Positions 6,724-14,496 of a stretch of 38,089 nucleotides of DNA are shown here, piece by piece. This DNA comes from an uncultured Christensenellaceae bacterium (GTDB lineage Bacteria; Bacillota; Clostridia; Christensenellales; Borkfalkiaceae): NCBI GenBank assembly GCA_910588615.1, contig CAJUOI010000021.1, positions 1-38,089 of the forward strand. Direction: 5' to 3'. The number at the start of each line of letters is the position of its first letter. Positions within the stretch are counted from its first letter, which is position 1. A program made the position numbers and the translations under genes. The notes below the pieces were generated by a model that saw only the letters and a list, made by a program, of their open reading frames with translations, ran no database searches and had not been told where the DNA came from.

Positions 6724-7268
6724 TGGCGAAAAGTCAAAGACTGCACGCATTCAGCTGGTTAGGTGTAATTTTATCTATTATAGCGCTTTCTGTATTCGGG
6801 TTTATTGGTGCTAAATCTACTTTAGATTATAATTATTGTAAAGAACTTCAAACAGCAATAGATAAAGGTATAATAGTTGAAGCTGAAATTGTTGCTTTAG
6901 TGCATACTTCTGGCGGAAAGAACAGCGGTTCTATCTATAATATTATGTACCGATATACAGATCAAGACGGTATAGTATATGAAAGTTATTGCGGGCGCGG
7001 CAATTATGAGACAGAAGCAGAAGATCGTAAACGCATAGGTGAAAAGGTTAATGTTTACATTGGCGGGTTGAGCGCGACTGGGCGACCTTTAAGCAGAGCA
7101 GTGTGCTATGGTACGGAAGTTGATGTTAGCCTATACATTATCGTGATGAGTGTTTTTTACTCAGCTATTGTACTTTACATTTTTGCCGTTATTTTATATT
7201 GCTTGTTCTTTTATAATAAGTTGCCTTTTCAAAAAAAGAAATCTGATAAAACGGAAAATTTTAGTTAG
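6723..7268 (+). CDS. DUF3592-like membrane protein
   Basis: 181 residues. Two tandem ATGs (6720 and 6723) follow GGAG at 6712-6715; the second has the better spacing. Architecture: N-terminal transmembrane helix (about residues 10-30), an extracytoplasmic beta-rich domain with the typical pattern of an IVEAEIVAL strand, a YTDQDGIVYES strand, a glycine turn and a GEKVNVYIGG strand, then a second transmembrane helix (about residues 137-162) and a basic cytoplasmic tail. This matches DUF3592-type proteins, whose function is unknown. It overlaps the stop of the preceding remnant, so it is probably translationally coupled. Confidence 0.65.
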   Translation: MAKSQRLHAFSWLGVILSIIALSVFGFIGAKSTLDYNYCKELQTAIDKGIIVEAEIVALVHTSGGKNSGSIYNIMYRYTDQDGIVYESYCGRGNYETEAEDRKRIGEKVNVYIGGLSATGRPLSRAVCYGTEVDVSLYIIVMSVFYSAIVLYIFAVILYCLFFYNKLPFQKKKSDKTENFS

Positions 7269-7325
7269 AAGAATCGTAATAAATATGACTTCAGTTGTAT
7301 AAAAAAATAAGTGGAACAAATTTCT

Positions 7326-7475
7326 ATGACTCAAAAGAAAAAAATTTTAATTATATCAATTTCGGTCAGTTTGGTCGTTGCCTTAGCTGTTATTTTTATT
7401 ACTCTTGCGTTCACGATCTGGAAACCTAAGATAACAAATTATTTGTTTGCAAAACATTATGCAACAAGCGTTTAG
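7326..7475 (+). CDS. 49-residue single-transmembrane peptide
   Basis: ATG at 7326, TAG at 7473-7475. The peptide starts MTQKKK, then has a long hydrophobic helix (ILIISISVSLVVALAVIFI) and a short basic tail. It follows the DUF3592-like gene by 57 nt and is followed by a strong terminator, which supports a real last gene of the unit. The ribosome site is weak. It could be a small membrane peptide, a toxin-like peptide, or the leftover start of a longer gene. Confidence 0.5.
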   Translation: MTQKKKILIISISVSLVVALAVIFITLAFTIWKPKITNYLFAKHYATSV

Positions 7476-7521
7476 CAAATAGGATTAATATTCGATTAAG
7501 ACTGAGCAAAGTTCACCAACG

Positions 7522-7560
7522 ATAACCATAGTCGAACCCGACTATGGTTATTTTGTTTTA
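7522..7560 (+). terminator. Strong intrinsic terminator
   Basis: A 13-bp perfect stem ATAACCATAGTCG (7522-7534) with CGACTATGGTTAT (7539-7551), loop AACC, and a T-rich tail. It closes the last AT-rich transcription unit. Base composition shifts soon after it. Confidence 0.92.
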
Positions 7561-7668
7561 ATCGTGAAATGCCGAGCGCCGAGGGCGGCGTCAAATTCCC
7601 GCGTAGGATTACGATTATCGCCGCGTTTGTCGCTCAGCTCTTGCCAAAATGCAAAATCAAATCAGTAC

Positions 7669-7697
7669 TTGATTTTTCTGTGTGATTTTGCTATAAT
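7669..7697 (+). promoter_or_regulatory. Sigma-A promoter with extended -10
   Basis: TTGATT (7669-7674), 17-nt spacer, TGC-TATAAT (-10 at 7692-7697), about 65 nt before the ferredoxin-like gene. Between the terminator at 7560 and this promoter I see nothing identifiable. Confidence 0.8.
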
Positions 7698-7768
7698 GAT
7701 GATACGATAAATTTTCTTTTATGCTTTTTCGGGAAGTAATTGCTGAATAAAAAAGGAAGGTGGCAGAA

Positions 7769-7960
7769 ATGAAAAGAACTTTAATTGTTAAAAATGAAAA
7801 CTGTCCGCAAAACCACCAATGCCCCGCAGTGCGCATTTGCCCTGTGGGCGCGTTATCGCAAAGCGGGTTTTCGGCTCCCGTCATCGATTACGGAAAATGT
7901 ATTGCTTGTGGAAAATGCTCGAATTTCTGTCCGAAAAAAGCGTTGGTTTTAAACGGTTGA
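7769..7960 (+). CDS. Small 4Fe-4S ferredoxin-like protein
   Basis: 63 residues. ATG 7769 follows a GGAAGGTGG site. The C-terminal half has the classic iron-sulfur motif C-x2-C-x2-C-x3-CP at Cys44, 47, 50 and 54 (CIACGKCSNFCP). Cys12, Cys18 and Cys24 (CP) could complete a second, atypical cluster or donate a ligand. Short proteins of this pattern with an N-terminal CPALRVCPV-like stretch are common in anaerobic Clostridia and are presumed electron carriers. The partner is not evident. It is the first gene downstream of the promoter at 7669 and may be cotranscribed with the two genes that follow. Confidence 0.8.
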   Translation: MKRTLIVKNENCPQNHQCPAVRICPVGALSQSGFSAPVIDYGKCIACGKCSNFCPKKALVLNG

Positions 7961-8098
7961 ATCTGCGCGTTTTAACGGCGGCAAACGGCTCTCGGTTAGA
8001 GGATCCGAGGGCAGAAATCTCCGTTGCCGAGTATAGCCGATTGATTTTCGGCGGATTTCGTGGGATATTATTAAAAAACGGTGAAAGGGGGAAACGAT

Positions 8099-8737
8099 AT
8101 GCGGGAATTCGGTCCCAATCCGAACGAGGCTTTTCCTAACCGCAATTTGCCGCGGCTCTGTTATATTAAAAACGTAATTAAGAACCCGAATATTATCGTC
8201 GGCGACTATACCTATTACGACGATGACGAGGGGGCGGAAAATTTCGAAAAGCACGTTACGCACCACTATGATTTCAATGGCGATAAACTGATTATCGGGA
8301 AGTTCTGCGCCATTGCAAAGGGCGTGGAGTTCATAATGAACGGAGCCAACCACCGCATGGCGTCGGCAACGACGTATCCCTTTAACATTTTCGGCAACGG
8401 CTGGGAGAAGGCGACGCCCGCACCGAGCGACTTGCCGCTGAAAGGGGATACCGTGGTCGGAAACGACGTATGGTTCGGACAGAACGTAACCGTTCTTCCG
8501 GGGGTGCATATCGGCGACGGAGCGATTGTCGGTGCGAATTCCGTGGTTTCGAAGGACGTTCCGCCTTACTGTATCGTCGGCGGAAATCCCGCAAAGATTA
8601 TCCGCAAGCGTTTCGACGACGTAACGGTAGCGTTCCTATTGCGGTTAAAGTGGTGGGATTGGAGCGCCGAAAAAATCTTTTCCAATCTCGAAATTCTGTG
8701 CAGCGGCGATATTTCGCAGATAAAGAAATTAATGTAA
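8099..8737 (+). CDS. Vat/XAT-type acyl-CoA acetyltransferase (left-handed beta-helix)
   Basis: 212 residues. ATG 8099 has AAAGGGGG upstream. The N-terminal GPNP and the segment IIVGDYTYYDD, followed by IIGKFCAIAKGVEFIMNGANHRM, are the hallmark of the xenobiotic acetyltransferase group. The histidine in NGANHRM is the usual catalytic base. Hexapeptide repeats follow (VVGNDVWFGQNVTVLPGVHIGDGAIVGANS), then the closing VPPYCIVGGNPAKIIRKRF and C-terminal helices. Family members acetylate streptogramin A, chloramphenicol or unknown hydroxyl substrates. Resistance cannot be concluded from sequence, because many chromosomal homologues have unknown substrates. It precedes the ArsR-like regulator gene by 19 nt. 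Confidence 0.85.
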   Translation: MREFGPNPNEAFPNRNLPRLCYIKNVIKNPNIIVGDYTYYDDDEGAENFEKHVTHHYDFNGDKLIIGKFCAIAKGVEFIMNGANHRMASATTYPFNIFGNGWEKATPAPSDLPLKGDTVVGNDVWFGQNVTVLPGVHIGDGAIVGANSVVSKDVPPYCIVGGNPAKIIRKRFDDVTVAFLLRLKWWDWSAEKIFSNLEILCSGDISQIKKLM

Positions 8738-8756
8738 GTGCGAAGGGGAGAAAGTT

Positions 8757-9686
8757 ATGGCGGAGAGAGAATTTCATTTACGGATCGACGAGGAGGAGCG
8801 GCTGGGCGACGTCGTGCAGGCGCTGAACGCATCGGTGCGGCGGAAAATCATGACGATGCTCAGTTCGTCGTCCTATTCGATCGCCGATCTAGCCAAAAAG
8901 CTGAAGCTGCCCATTTCCACCGTTTCTTTTCACGTGAACATTTTGCGAAAAGCAGGGTTTATCAACGTAACCGTCAAGCGGAATACGCGGGGCAATGCCA
9001 AGCTGATTTCAAGGCAGATCGACAGCCTTTCGTTGGAGTTCCTCGTGGAAAACAGAGACCTCGACCGTAAGAATTTCTCCATGGAAATTCCCATAGGCAG
9101 CTTTACGGACGCGCAAATCGAGGCGGGATGCGGCATGGCGAATACGGAAAACATCATCATTGCGGACGATACGCCGGGGGTATTCTTTTCGCCCGAACGT
9201 TATGCCGCGCAGATCCTGTGGTTCAGCAAGGGCTACATCGAATACCGCATTCCCAACTATATGTTAAAGGACAAGAGCGTCAATTCCGTGATGTTCAGTA
9301 TGGAGCTTTGCAGTGAGGCGCCCAATTACCGCAACGAGTGGGAAAGCGACATTACCTTCTGGGTAAACGGGGTGGAAGTAGCAACCTACGTTTCCCCCGG
9401 AGATTTCGGGGGCAGGCGCGGACGGCTCAATCCTTCATGGTGGTCGGATTTTTCCACGCAGTACGGAATCGTAAAATCGTTGAAGATTACCGATGATTGC
9501 GTCTTTTTAGACGAAACGCCCGTAAGCACGCAGAACGTAAAAAAATTGAAGTTGCAGGAGGGCGATTACATCACGCTGCGCATCGGAATCAAGAAGGACG
9601 CCAAGCATCAGGGCGGGTTGAATCTGTTCGGCGAGTGCTTCGGCGATTACGCGCAGGGACTCGTGTATTCGGTGGATTACAATTAA
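8757..9686 (+). CDS. ArsR-like regulator with unusual C-terminal ligand-type domain (copy 1)
   Basis: 309 residues. ATG 8757 follows AAGGGGAG. Residues 12-80 form a winged helix of ArsR type (recognition helix in LPISTVSFHVNILRKAGF). Residues about 110-309 are a beta-rich domain that is not the usual metal-binding ArsR part. It carries ELCSEAP, SDITFWVNGVEVATY, PGDFGGRRGRLNPSWW and a terminal NLFGECFGDY. The same blocks recur in the regulator at 13238, so they define a shared domain, probably a jelly-roll-like sensor for a carbohydrate or similar ligand (inference). It faces the GDPD gene convergently, across a terminator. Likely a one-component transcription factor. The target is unknown. 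Confidence 0.75.
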   Translation: MAEREFHLRIDEEERLGDVVQALNASVRRKIMTMLSSSSYSIADLAKKLKLPISTVSFHVNILRKAGFINVTVKRNTRGNAKLISRQIDSLSLEFLVENRDLDRKNFSMEIPIGSFTDAQIEAGCGMANTENIIIADDTPGVFFSPERYAAQILWFSKGYIEYRIPNYMLKDKSVNSVMFSMELCSEAPNYRNEWESDITFWVNGVEVATYVSPGDFGGRRGRLNPSWWSDFSTQYGIVKSLKITDDCVFLDETPVSTQNVKKLKLQEGDYITLRIGIKKDAKHQGGLNLFGECFGDYAQGLVYSVDYN

Positions 9687-9697
9687 AGCTCGAAAAG

Positions 9698-9730
9698 AAA
9701 AAACAGCCGAAAATTTCGGCTGTTTTTTGC
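9698..9730. terminator. Bidirectional terminator between convergent genes
   Basis: ACAGCCGAA pairs with TTCGGCTGT, with A-runs before and T-runs after. It lies between the stop of the regulator (9686) and that of the GDPD protein (9739). Confidence 0.92.
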
Positions 9731-9738
9731 TTGTCGGA

Positions 9739-12700
9739 TTATTTGCGTTTTCGCTTCATAAAGAGTACCGTTCCGCCGATTCCGAGCGCGGCGGCGGCAG
9801 CCGCGCACGACAGGGCAATAGCGGCAACGGTGCCTGCTCCCATTCCTTTCGGTGCGCCGTCCGAAGGTTCGGGTTTGATAGGTTCGGGCTCGGTGGGCTC
9901 GGGCTCGGTGGGTTCGACGCCGTACGTCGTGTCGCCGACGATAAACGCGGGGGAGTAGAGGGTCATCTCGTTGCCGTTTTCGTTCGTGAACGTATAGCGA
10001 ACGACGACGTTCCAATAATTTTCCGTCTTTTCCGCATAGAACACCGTCGCGTCCACCGTGCGCGTTTCGCCGTAATAGGTAACGGCGGTCGCCTTTACCG
10101 TATCGCCCGCTTGCAGGCTTTGCACCTTTTGTCCCGCAACGCCTTCGACGCGGTTTACCGTATTCATCAATACGCCCGCGGCGTTGTTCGTAACGCCCGT
10201 GTGTCCGAGCTCCGCCTGTTCGGTGATTGCGAACAGGCTGTCGAACGTCCAATACCAGCTTGAAATGCCGCGGTCGGTGAGGCACGCCTTGTTGTAAACC
10301 GCCTGATGCACGTCGTCGTTGTAGCCGATATCCATGCCGCAGTTATAGTAGCCCATGCTCGCCAAATCCTGTATCATCGTACCCGCGTTGTTTCCCGTTA
10401 ACAGGTAGGCGGCGGGCACGGTGGGCATGACGTTTTTGATGTCGGTAAGCAGGTCGTCGCCGCTGTTGTTGAAGGTGATAATTACGAGTTGGTCGCGCAC
10501 GTCGTATTGACCCTCGCCCGTTCCGAGCATACCGTCTATCGTTTCGACGATGGTCGCGCCCGCTTTCAGCTCGAGCACGAGCACCAAATCCTTATGCCGT
10601 TCGAGAATCTCGAACACCTCCTCGAGCACGGGAATATGCTGCCCGTCCTTCAGCTTGAATTGGCGTATTTGCGCAAGCGTCATATCGCCGATATTGCCGC
10701 TACCCGTGGTGGTTCTGTCGATCGTGGTGTCGTGCATGACGACGATGCGTCCGTCCTTGGTGAGGTGCACGTCGAGCTCGAGGTGCGAAGCGCCCAGAGC
10801 GATTGCCTCGTTGACGGCGCCGAGGGAATTTTCGGTGGGGTAGGCGGCGGGCACGCCCGTTGCGGCAAACGAGCCGCGGTGCGCGATATTATAGGGCATT
10901 CTCGTATAGCTGTGCTCGGGGTAGCTTTCCAGCGCGCCGTACACTGCGGCGGTATCGGGCGAAACGACGCCGAACGCGCCGCTGTTGATGCAGGCGTACA
11001 AATCGGATTGCTTCGCGCTGTCGGCTGCCACCCAGACCGTTTTGAAGCGCGCCTGAATATAGCGCACGCTCTCTGCGGTTGCCGCGCTTCGGGGGATGAT
11101 TGCGGTATTCGCAAGGTTGGCGTTCGTCGTTCCGACGACGCTGCCGTAGAGGTCGTCCGCGTCGATTTCCGCCGCGCCGTAAATAACGATTCCGCGGATG
11201 CGCGGGCACGCCGTGCGCACACGTTTGACGAGCGCGGGGTTTTCGCTTGCAACCGCGAGGTCGAGAATATTCAGCGTGTCGTTCAGGTAGGCAATCAGCG
11301 CGTCCGCCGCTTCCTCGTCCGCAACGGAAACGACGGGGATGATTTTATGGTTCAGGCTTTCGTACACGTTGGAAAAGCTGTCCAGAACCGCGCCGTCCGC
11401 GCCGACGACGTTGCCGTCCTTGCGCAGGCGCAGAATGGCGTTGGAGGGCTTCTTTTCCGCCGATAACGATTGCAGTACGGCGGCGTCCGTTACGTCGCAG
11501 ACGACGGTGGGGGCGTTGACGATTTTCACGTCGGGATTCTGATAGGTCGAAACGACGGTATCGTCGATTCGCGCCGCGGCTGCGGGCGTGCCGACCGCGG
11601 AAGTTACTTTGCAGCTTCTGATATTCAGTTCCATAGCGTTCACGATGAGAGCGAAGCCTCCGCTCGTATAGGTTGTGCCGAGATGCGCGTCCTTCGTCGA
11701 TGCGGGCGCTTCCCGCACGAGATAGCCGTCGATATAGTGCTTGGCGGCGTTGTCCGTCATGGTTACGGTCATGGTATGGTACGCGCCGTCGGAGAGCACG
11801 GTCGCGACGGTCGCGCCGTCCGCAAGCAGTCCGCCTGCGGCGATTTCGTTATCGTCCTTGAACGCCCTGTTCCGATTGACGGCGGAATAGCAGTTTCTGC
11901 CGCTGACGCGGTAGCTCATGATATATCCCGCGTCCGCACCGCCCGTGCCCGCAAACTCCGTGCCGCGCTCCCAATTGGCGTGATAGACGATTCCGATCCA
12001 GCGGTCGAGATTCTGCCACGAACGGGGCGTAACCTTAAACTCCAATTCGAAGGTGAAGTCCCTGTAAACCGCGCCCGCGTTGACGGGCAGCAGCCCGCCG
12101 AAATAAGACGCGTTGGTTGCGTTTACGGCTTTTACTACCAATTCGCCGTCCGCGTTTACCGAAACCTTCGTGCCTGCGGTATCGCTCTTCGCATCGACGC
12201 TCCAATCGCTTGCGGAGATTGCCGAAAAATCCGTTACCTCGTAATCGCCGGGGGCGGGCACCTCCTGCGGCAGCGTCTCCGCCGTCGGTTCGGTTACCGT
12301 TCTCGAAATCGTGCAGCTCTTCACGTTAATCGTGCACTGGCTGACAAGCAGGGCAAACCCGCCCGCAGCGTGTCCGCCGACGATTGCGTCCTTGTCCGTC
12401 GTTACGGCGGTGCCGATTAGTTTTCCGTCCACGTAATGCTTTGCCGTGTCGCCCGTCATCGTAATCGTAACGGTATGGTATTTCCCGTCGGTATACGCGT
12501 TTTTCGCCGTAGCGTGGTTGGTATCTTGAAACCCGTTGTCGCCGCCCGTAACGCCACTTATCACCTTGCCCGCATTCGCCGTATAGGACGAGGCGGTGTT
12601 CATGCGGTTGGTAAAGATATACCCTGCGGGCAGTCCGTTTTCGTCCGTCTGCATTCTGTACATCACGCCGAACCAGCGCGTTTCGTTCAGCCAATAGGTT

Positions 12701-13056
12701 GCGCGGAAGGTGAGGGTAAATGTAAAGTCGGCGTAGTCGTCTACGGCGGGGTTGACAAAGAACAGGCTCGACAGATACGCCGAACCGTTTGCCGCTCCCA
12801 CGGCTCCCGCGCCGCCCGTCAGACGCAGCTCCCGCGAGCCGACGAGATAGTCGCTTTTCTGCTCCGAGGTGTTGCCCTTGTCGCAGGGCGTAAAATCGTT
12901 CTGCGGGTACGCCGTCCAGTTTTCGGCGGCGTAGTCCGCCTCGTCCGCCGAAGCGACGCCCGCAATCAGCCGCCCCGCGCCGACGAACAGACAGACGGCG
13001 CACAGGCAAACCAGCGCGGAAATCAGCAGCTTCCGCAATGAAATCGTCCTTTTCAT
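9739..13056 (-). CDS. Surface glycerophosphodiester phosphodiesterase-like protein with two LamG-like domains
   Basis: 1105 residues. ATG 13056 has AGGAG six nt upstream. Order: signal peptide; two tandem concanavalin/LamG-like domains (about 40-265 and 275-495), each with a WFGVMY/WIGIVY strand, a KYHTVTITM/AYHTMTVTM strand and KHYxDG; a linker region resembling a decayed TIM-barrel half (about 510-710); a GDPD catalytic domain (about 720-960) with HRG near 726, PTEN near 740, ELDVHLT near 761 and HD near 775; an Ig-like domain; a Pro/Glu-rich spacer; and a C-terminal membrane helix followed by KRKRK. The GDPD acid/base residues are intact, so hydrolysis of glycerophosphodiesters (for example teichoic acid or lipid head-group products) outside the membrane is plausible. 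The LamG parts may bind glycans. It is divergent from the second ArsR-like regulator. Confidence 0.85.
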   Translation of the reverse strand: MKRTISLRKLLISALVCLCAVCLFVGAGRLIAGVASADEADYAAENWTAYPQNDFTPCDKGNTSEQKSDYLVGSRELRLTGGAGAVGAANGSAYLSSLFFVNPAVDDYADFTFTLTFRATYWLNETRWFGVMYRMQTDENGLPAGYIFTNRMNTASSYTANAGKVISGVTGGDNGFQDTNHATAKNAYTDGKYHTVTITMTGDTAKHYVDGKLIGTAVTTDKDAIVGGHAAGGFALLVSQCTINVKSCTISRTVTEPTAETLPQEVPAPGDYEVTDFSAISASDWSVDAKSDTAGTKVSVNADGELVVKAVNATNASYFGGLLPVNAGAVYRDFTFELEFKVTPRSWQNLDRWIGIVYHANWERGTEFAGTGGADAGYIMSYRVSGRNCYSAVNRNRAFKDDNEIAAGGLLADGATVATVLSDGAYHTMTVTMTDNAAKHYIDGYLVREAPASTKDAHLGTTYTSGGFALIVNAMELNIRSCKVTSAVGTPAAAARIDDTVVSTYQNPDVKIVNAPTVVCDVTDAAVLQSLSAEKKPSNAILRLRKDGNVVGADGAVLDSFSNVYESLNHKIIPVVSVADEEAADALIAYLNDTLNILDLAVASENPALVKRVRTACPRIRGIVIYGAAEIDADDLYGSVVGTTNANLANTAIIPRSAATAESVRYIQARFKTVWVAADSAKQSDLYACINSGAFGVVSPDTAAVYGALESYPEHSYTRMPYNIAHRGSFAATGVPAAYPTENSLGAVNEAIALGASHLELDVHLTKDGRIVVMHDTTIDRTTTGSGNIGDMTLAQIRQFKLKDGQHIPVLEEVFEILERHKDLVLVLELKAGATIVETIDGMLGTGEGQYDVRDQLVIITFNNSGDDLLTDIKNVMPTVPAAYLLTGNNAGTMIQDLASMGYYNCGMDIGYNDDVHQAVYNKACLTDRGISSWYWTFDSLFAITEQAELGHTGVTNNAAGVLMNTVNRVEGVAGQKVQSLQAGDTVKATAVTYYGETRTVDATVFYAEKTENYWNVVVRYTFTNENGNEMTLYSPAFIVGDTTYGVEPTEPEPTEPEPIKPEPSDGAPKGMGAGTVAAIALSCAAAAAALGIGGTVLFMKRKRK

Positions 13057-13095
13057 AATTTTCTCCTTTCTCCGTATTTCGGTGATTCCGTTTCA

Positions 13096-13124
13096 AATAT
13101 ACATTCAAAACGGTCGCCCGTCAA
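13096..13124 (-). promoter_or_regulatory. Promoter for the GDPD gene
   Basis: Reading the minus strand: TTGACG (13124-13119), 17-nt spacer, TATATT (13101-13096), about 40 nt before ATG 13056. An imperfect dyad CCGTTT-N14-AAACGG (13088-13113) covers the -10 region. Confidence 0.7.
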
Positions 13125-13169
13125 TACGGAATCGCATTTTTTCGAAACGATTATTTTAGAAGAAATTTC

Positions 13170-13198
13170 TTGACTTAACTATAAAAATAGTTTATAAT
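13170..13198 (+). promoter_or_regulatory. Promoter of second ArsR-like regulator with operator-like palindrome
   Basis: TTGACT (13170-13175), 17-nt spacer, TATAAT (13193-13198). The spacer contains the perfect dyad AACTAT-AAAA-ATAGTT (13177-13192), a natural place for a repressor to block polymerase. Autoregulation by the adjacent regulator is an inference. Confidence 0.75.
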
Positions 13199-13237
13199 CG
13201 GAGTACGGCTTACCCGTGAGAGAGGGAGGAGAAGGGA

Positions 13238-14206
13238 ATGGCAGACGTAGAGGATCCGCGCCTGATTGCCGAATTGAGTTTGAAAAACGACGAGGATTTG
13301 CCCGCCGTCGCCGCGCTTTGCGACGCGCTCGGCAGCGAAGTGCGCTTAAAAATTTTACGGCGGCTGCAACGGCGGCCGTATATCTTTACCGTGTCGGAGC
13401 TGAAAAAGGATTTGAAGATGCCCGCGTCGACGCTGTTGTTTCATCTCGAAAAGATGCAGAAAGCCAATCTGCTCTCCATTCTCTACAAGTCGTCGGCGTA
13501 CGGGGCGCAGAGATTCGTGTCCCGCAAGCTGCACGGCGCGAACCTATCGTTTTACTATCTCGAAGAGGGCAGGGACGCTCGCCTGCACTCTGAAACGCAG
13601 ACGGTGGGCGTGGGCGCGTTTACCGAGTTCACGGGCAGCGTCTTTAACTTCTGCACCGAGGACAGCCATTTTACCTCCATGAGCGACGACTGTTACGTGC
13701 CCGAGCGTTTTCGGGCGCAGCTCGCGTATACCCCGAACGGACAGATTTCCTACCGTTTCAGCAACCGCGCGGCAAAGCTGCACCGCGTGAAGGAGCTTTC
13801 GTTTACTTTGGAAATCTGCTCGGAGGCGCCCTATTTCGACAACGATTATCTCTCCGATATTACCTTTTGGATTAACGGCGCGGAGGTGGCGACGTACACC
13901 TGCCCCGGCGATTTCGGCGACCACCGCGGCTTGCTCAATCCCGCGTGGTGGAGCTCCGCCAACACGCAGTACGGCGTGCTGCTGACGCTTGCCGTAGACG
14001 AAAGCGGCGTAAAGCTGAACGGCGTTCCCGCGCGCTCTTGCGTAACGCTCGGCAAGCTGAATTTGCAAAAGGGCAATAAAATCGAAGTGAAATTCGGCAA
14101 CAAGTCCACCGCGCGCAACCTCGGAGGATTTAACGTGTTCGGGAAGAAGTTCGGGGATTACCCGCAGGATATCTCGCTTACGATTACCTACGAAACGGGC
14201 GAATGA
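13238..14206 (+). CDS. ArsR-like regulator with unusual C-terminal ligand-type domain (copy 2)
   Basis: 322 residues, paralogue of the regulator at 8757. ATG 13238 follows GGAGGAGAAGGG. The winged helix spans about residues 25-95 (MPASTLLFHLEKMQKANLL). The C-terminal domain has EICSEAP, SDITFWINGAEVATY, PGDFGDHRGLLNPAWW, TQYGVLLTLAVDESGVKL and a closing NVFGKKFGDYP. The cysteines of the NLFGECFGDY and AGCG segments of copy 1 are not conserved here, while the Cys in CSEAP is. It is divergent from the GDPD gene, and the glycan operon starts about 290 nt downstream. It may therefore control the GDPD gene, the operon, or both. Confidence 0.75.
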   Translation: MADVEDPRLIAELSLKNDEDLPAVAALCDALGSEVRLKILRRLQRRPYIFTVSELKKDLKMPASTLLFHLEKMQKANLLSILYKSSAYGAQRFVSRKLHGANLSFYYLEEGRDARLHSETQTVGVGAFTEFTGSVFNFCTEDSHFTSMSDDCYVPERFRAQLAYTPNGQISYRFSNRAAKLHRVKELSFTLEICSEAPYFDNDYLSDITFWINGAEVATYTCPGDFGDHRGLLNPAWWSSANTQYGVLLTLAVDESGVKLNGVPARSCVTLGKLNLQKGNKIEVKFGNKSTARNLGGFNVFGKKFGDYPQDISLTITYETGE

Positions 14207-14237
14207 ACGGCGTTTTCCTTTTGGATTTTCGTTGCTG

Positions 14238-14264
14238 CCGACCGCGTTGCGGTCGGTTTTTTTT
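14238..14264 (+). terminator. Intrinsic terminator
   Basis: CCGACCGC (14238-14245) pairs with GCGGTCGG (14249-14256), followed by eight T. It ends the regulator unit. Confidence 0.93.
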
Positions 14265-14334
14265 GTGATAAAATATGATTACTTCAACTTTTATGTAACT
14301 AAAATAAGAATTTTTACAATTTTTCGCGGCGGTA

Positions 14335-14363
14335 TTGACAAATTAATATATACCGATTATAAT
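14335..14363 (+). promoter_or_regulatory. Consensus promoter of the glycan operon
   Basis: TTGACA (14335-14340), 17-nt spacer, TATAAT (14358-14363): the best promoter in the window. Transcription should begin near 14370. A dyad ATATC-N6-GATAT (about 14367-14382) overlaps the start and is a candidate operator. Confidence 0.88.
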
Positions 14364-14395
14364 GCAAATATCGAACATGATATGATAAATTTTTT

Positions 14396-14477
14396 CGAGG
14401 GTCGCGACCCTCGCTTCCGTCTTTCCAAGTAAGACGGAAAAAACTTTAATAGGAAAAGAGCCCCGCAGAGCGGGGCG
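14396..14477 (+). promoter_or_regulatory. Structured leader with three hairpins
   Basis: Three consecutive inverted repeats lie in the roughly 127-nt leader. The perfect 18-bp palindrome CGAGGGTCGCGACCCTCG is at 14396-14413. TTCCGTCTT/AAGACGGAA follows at 14415-14439, then CCCCGC/GCGGGG just before the AAGGAGG site. None is followed by a clear T run except the weak AAAACTTTAAT after the second. They may be a DNA operator plus mRNA-stabilising hairpins, or an attenuator. No known riboswitch class is recognised. Confidence 0.6.
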
Positions 14478-14496
14478 GATAATAAGGAGGATCGAT

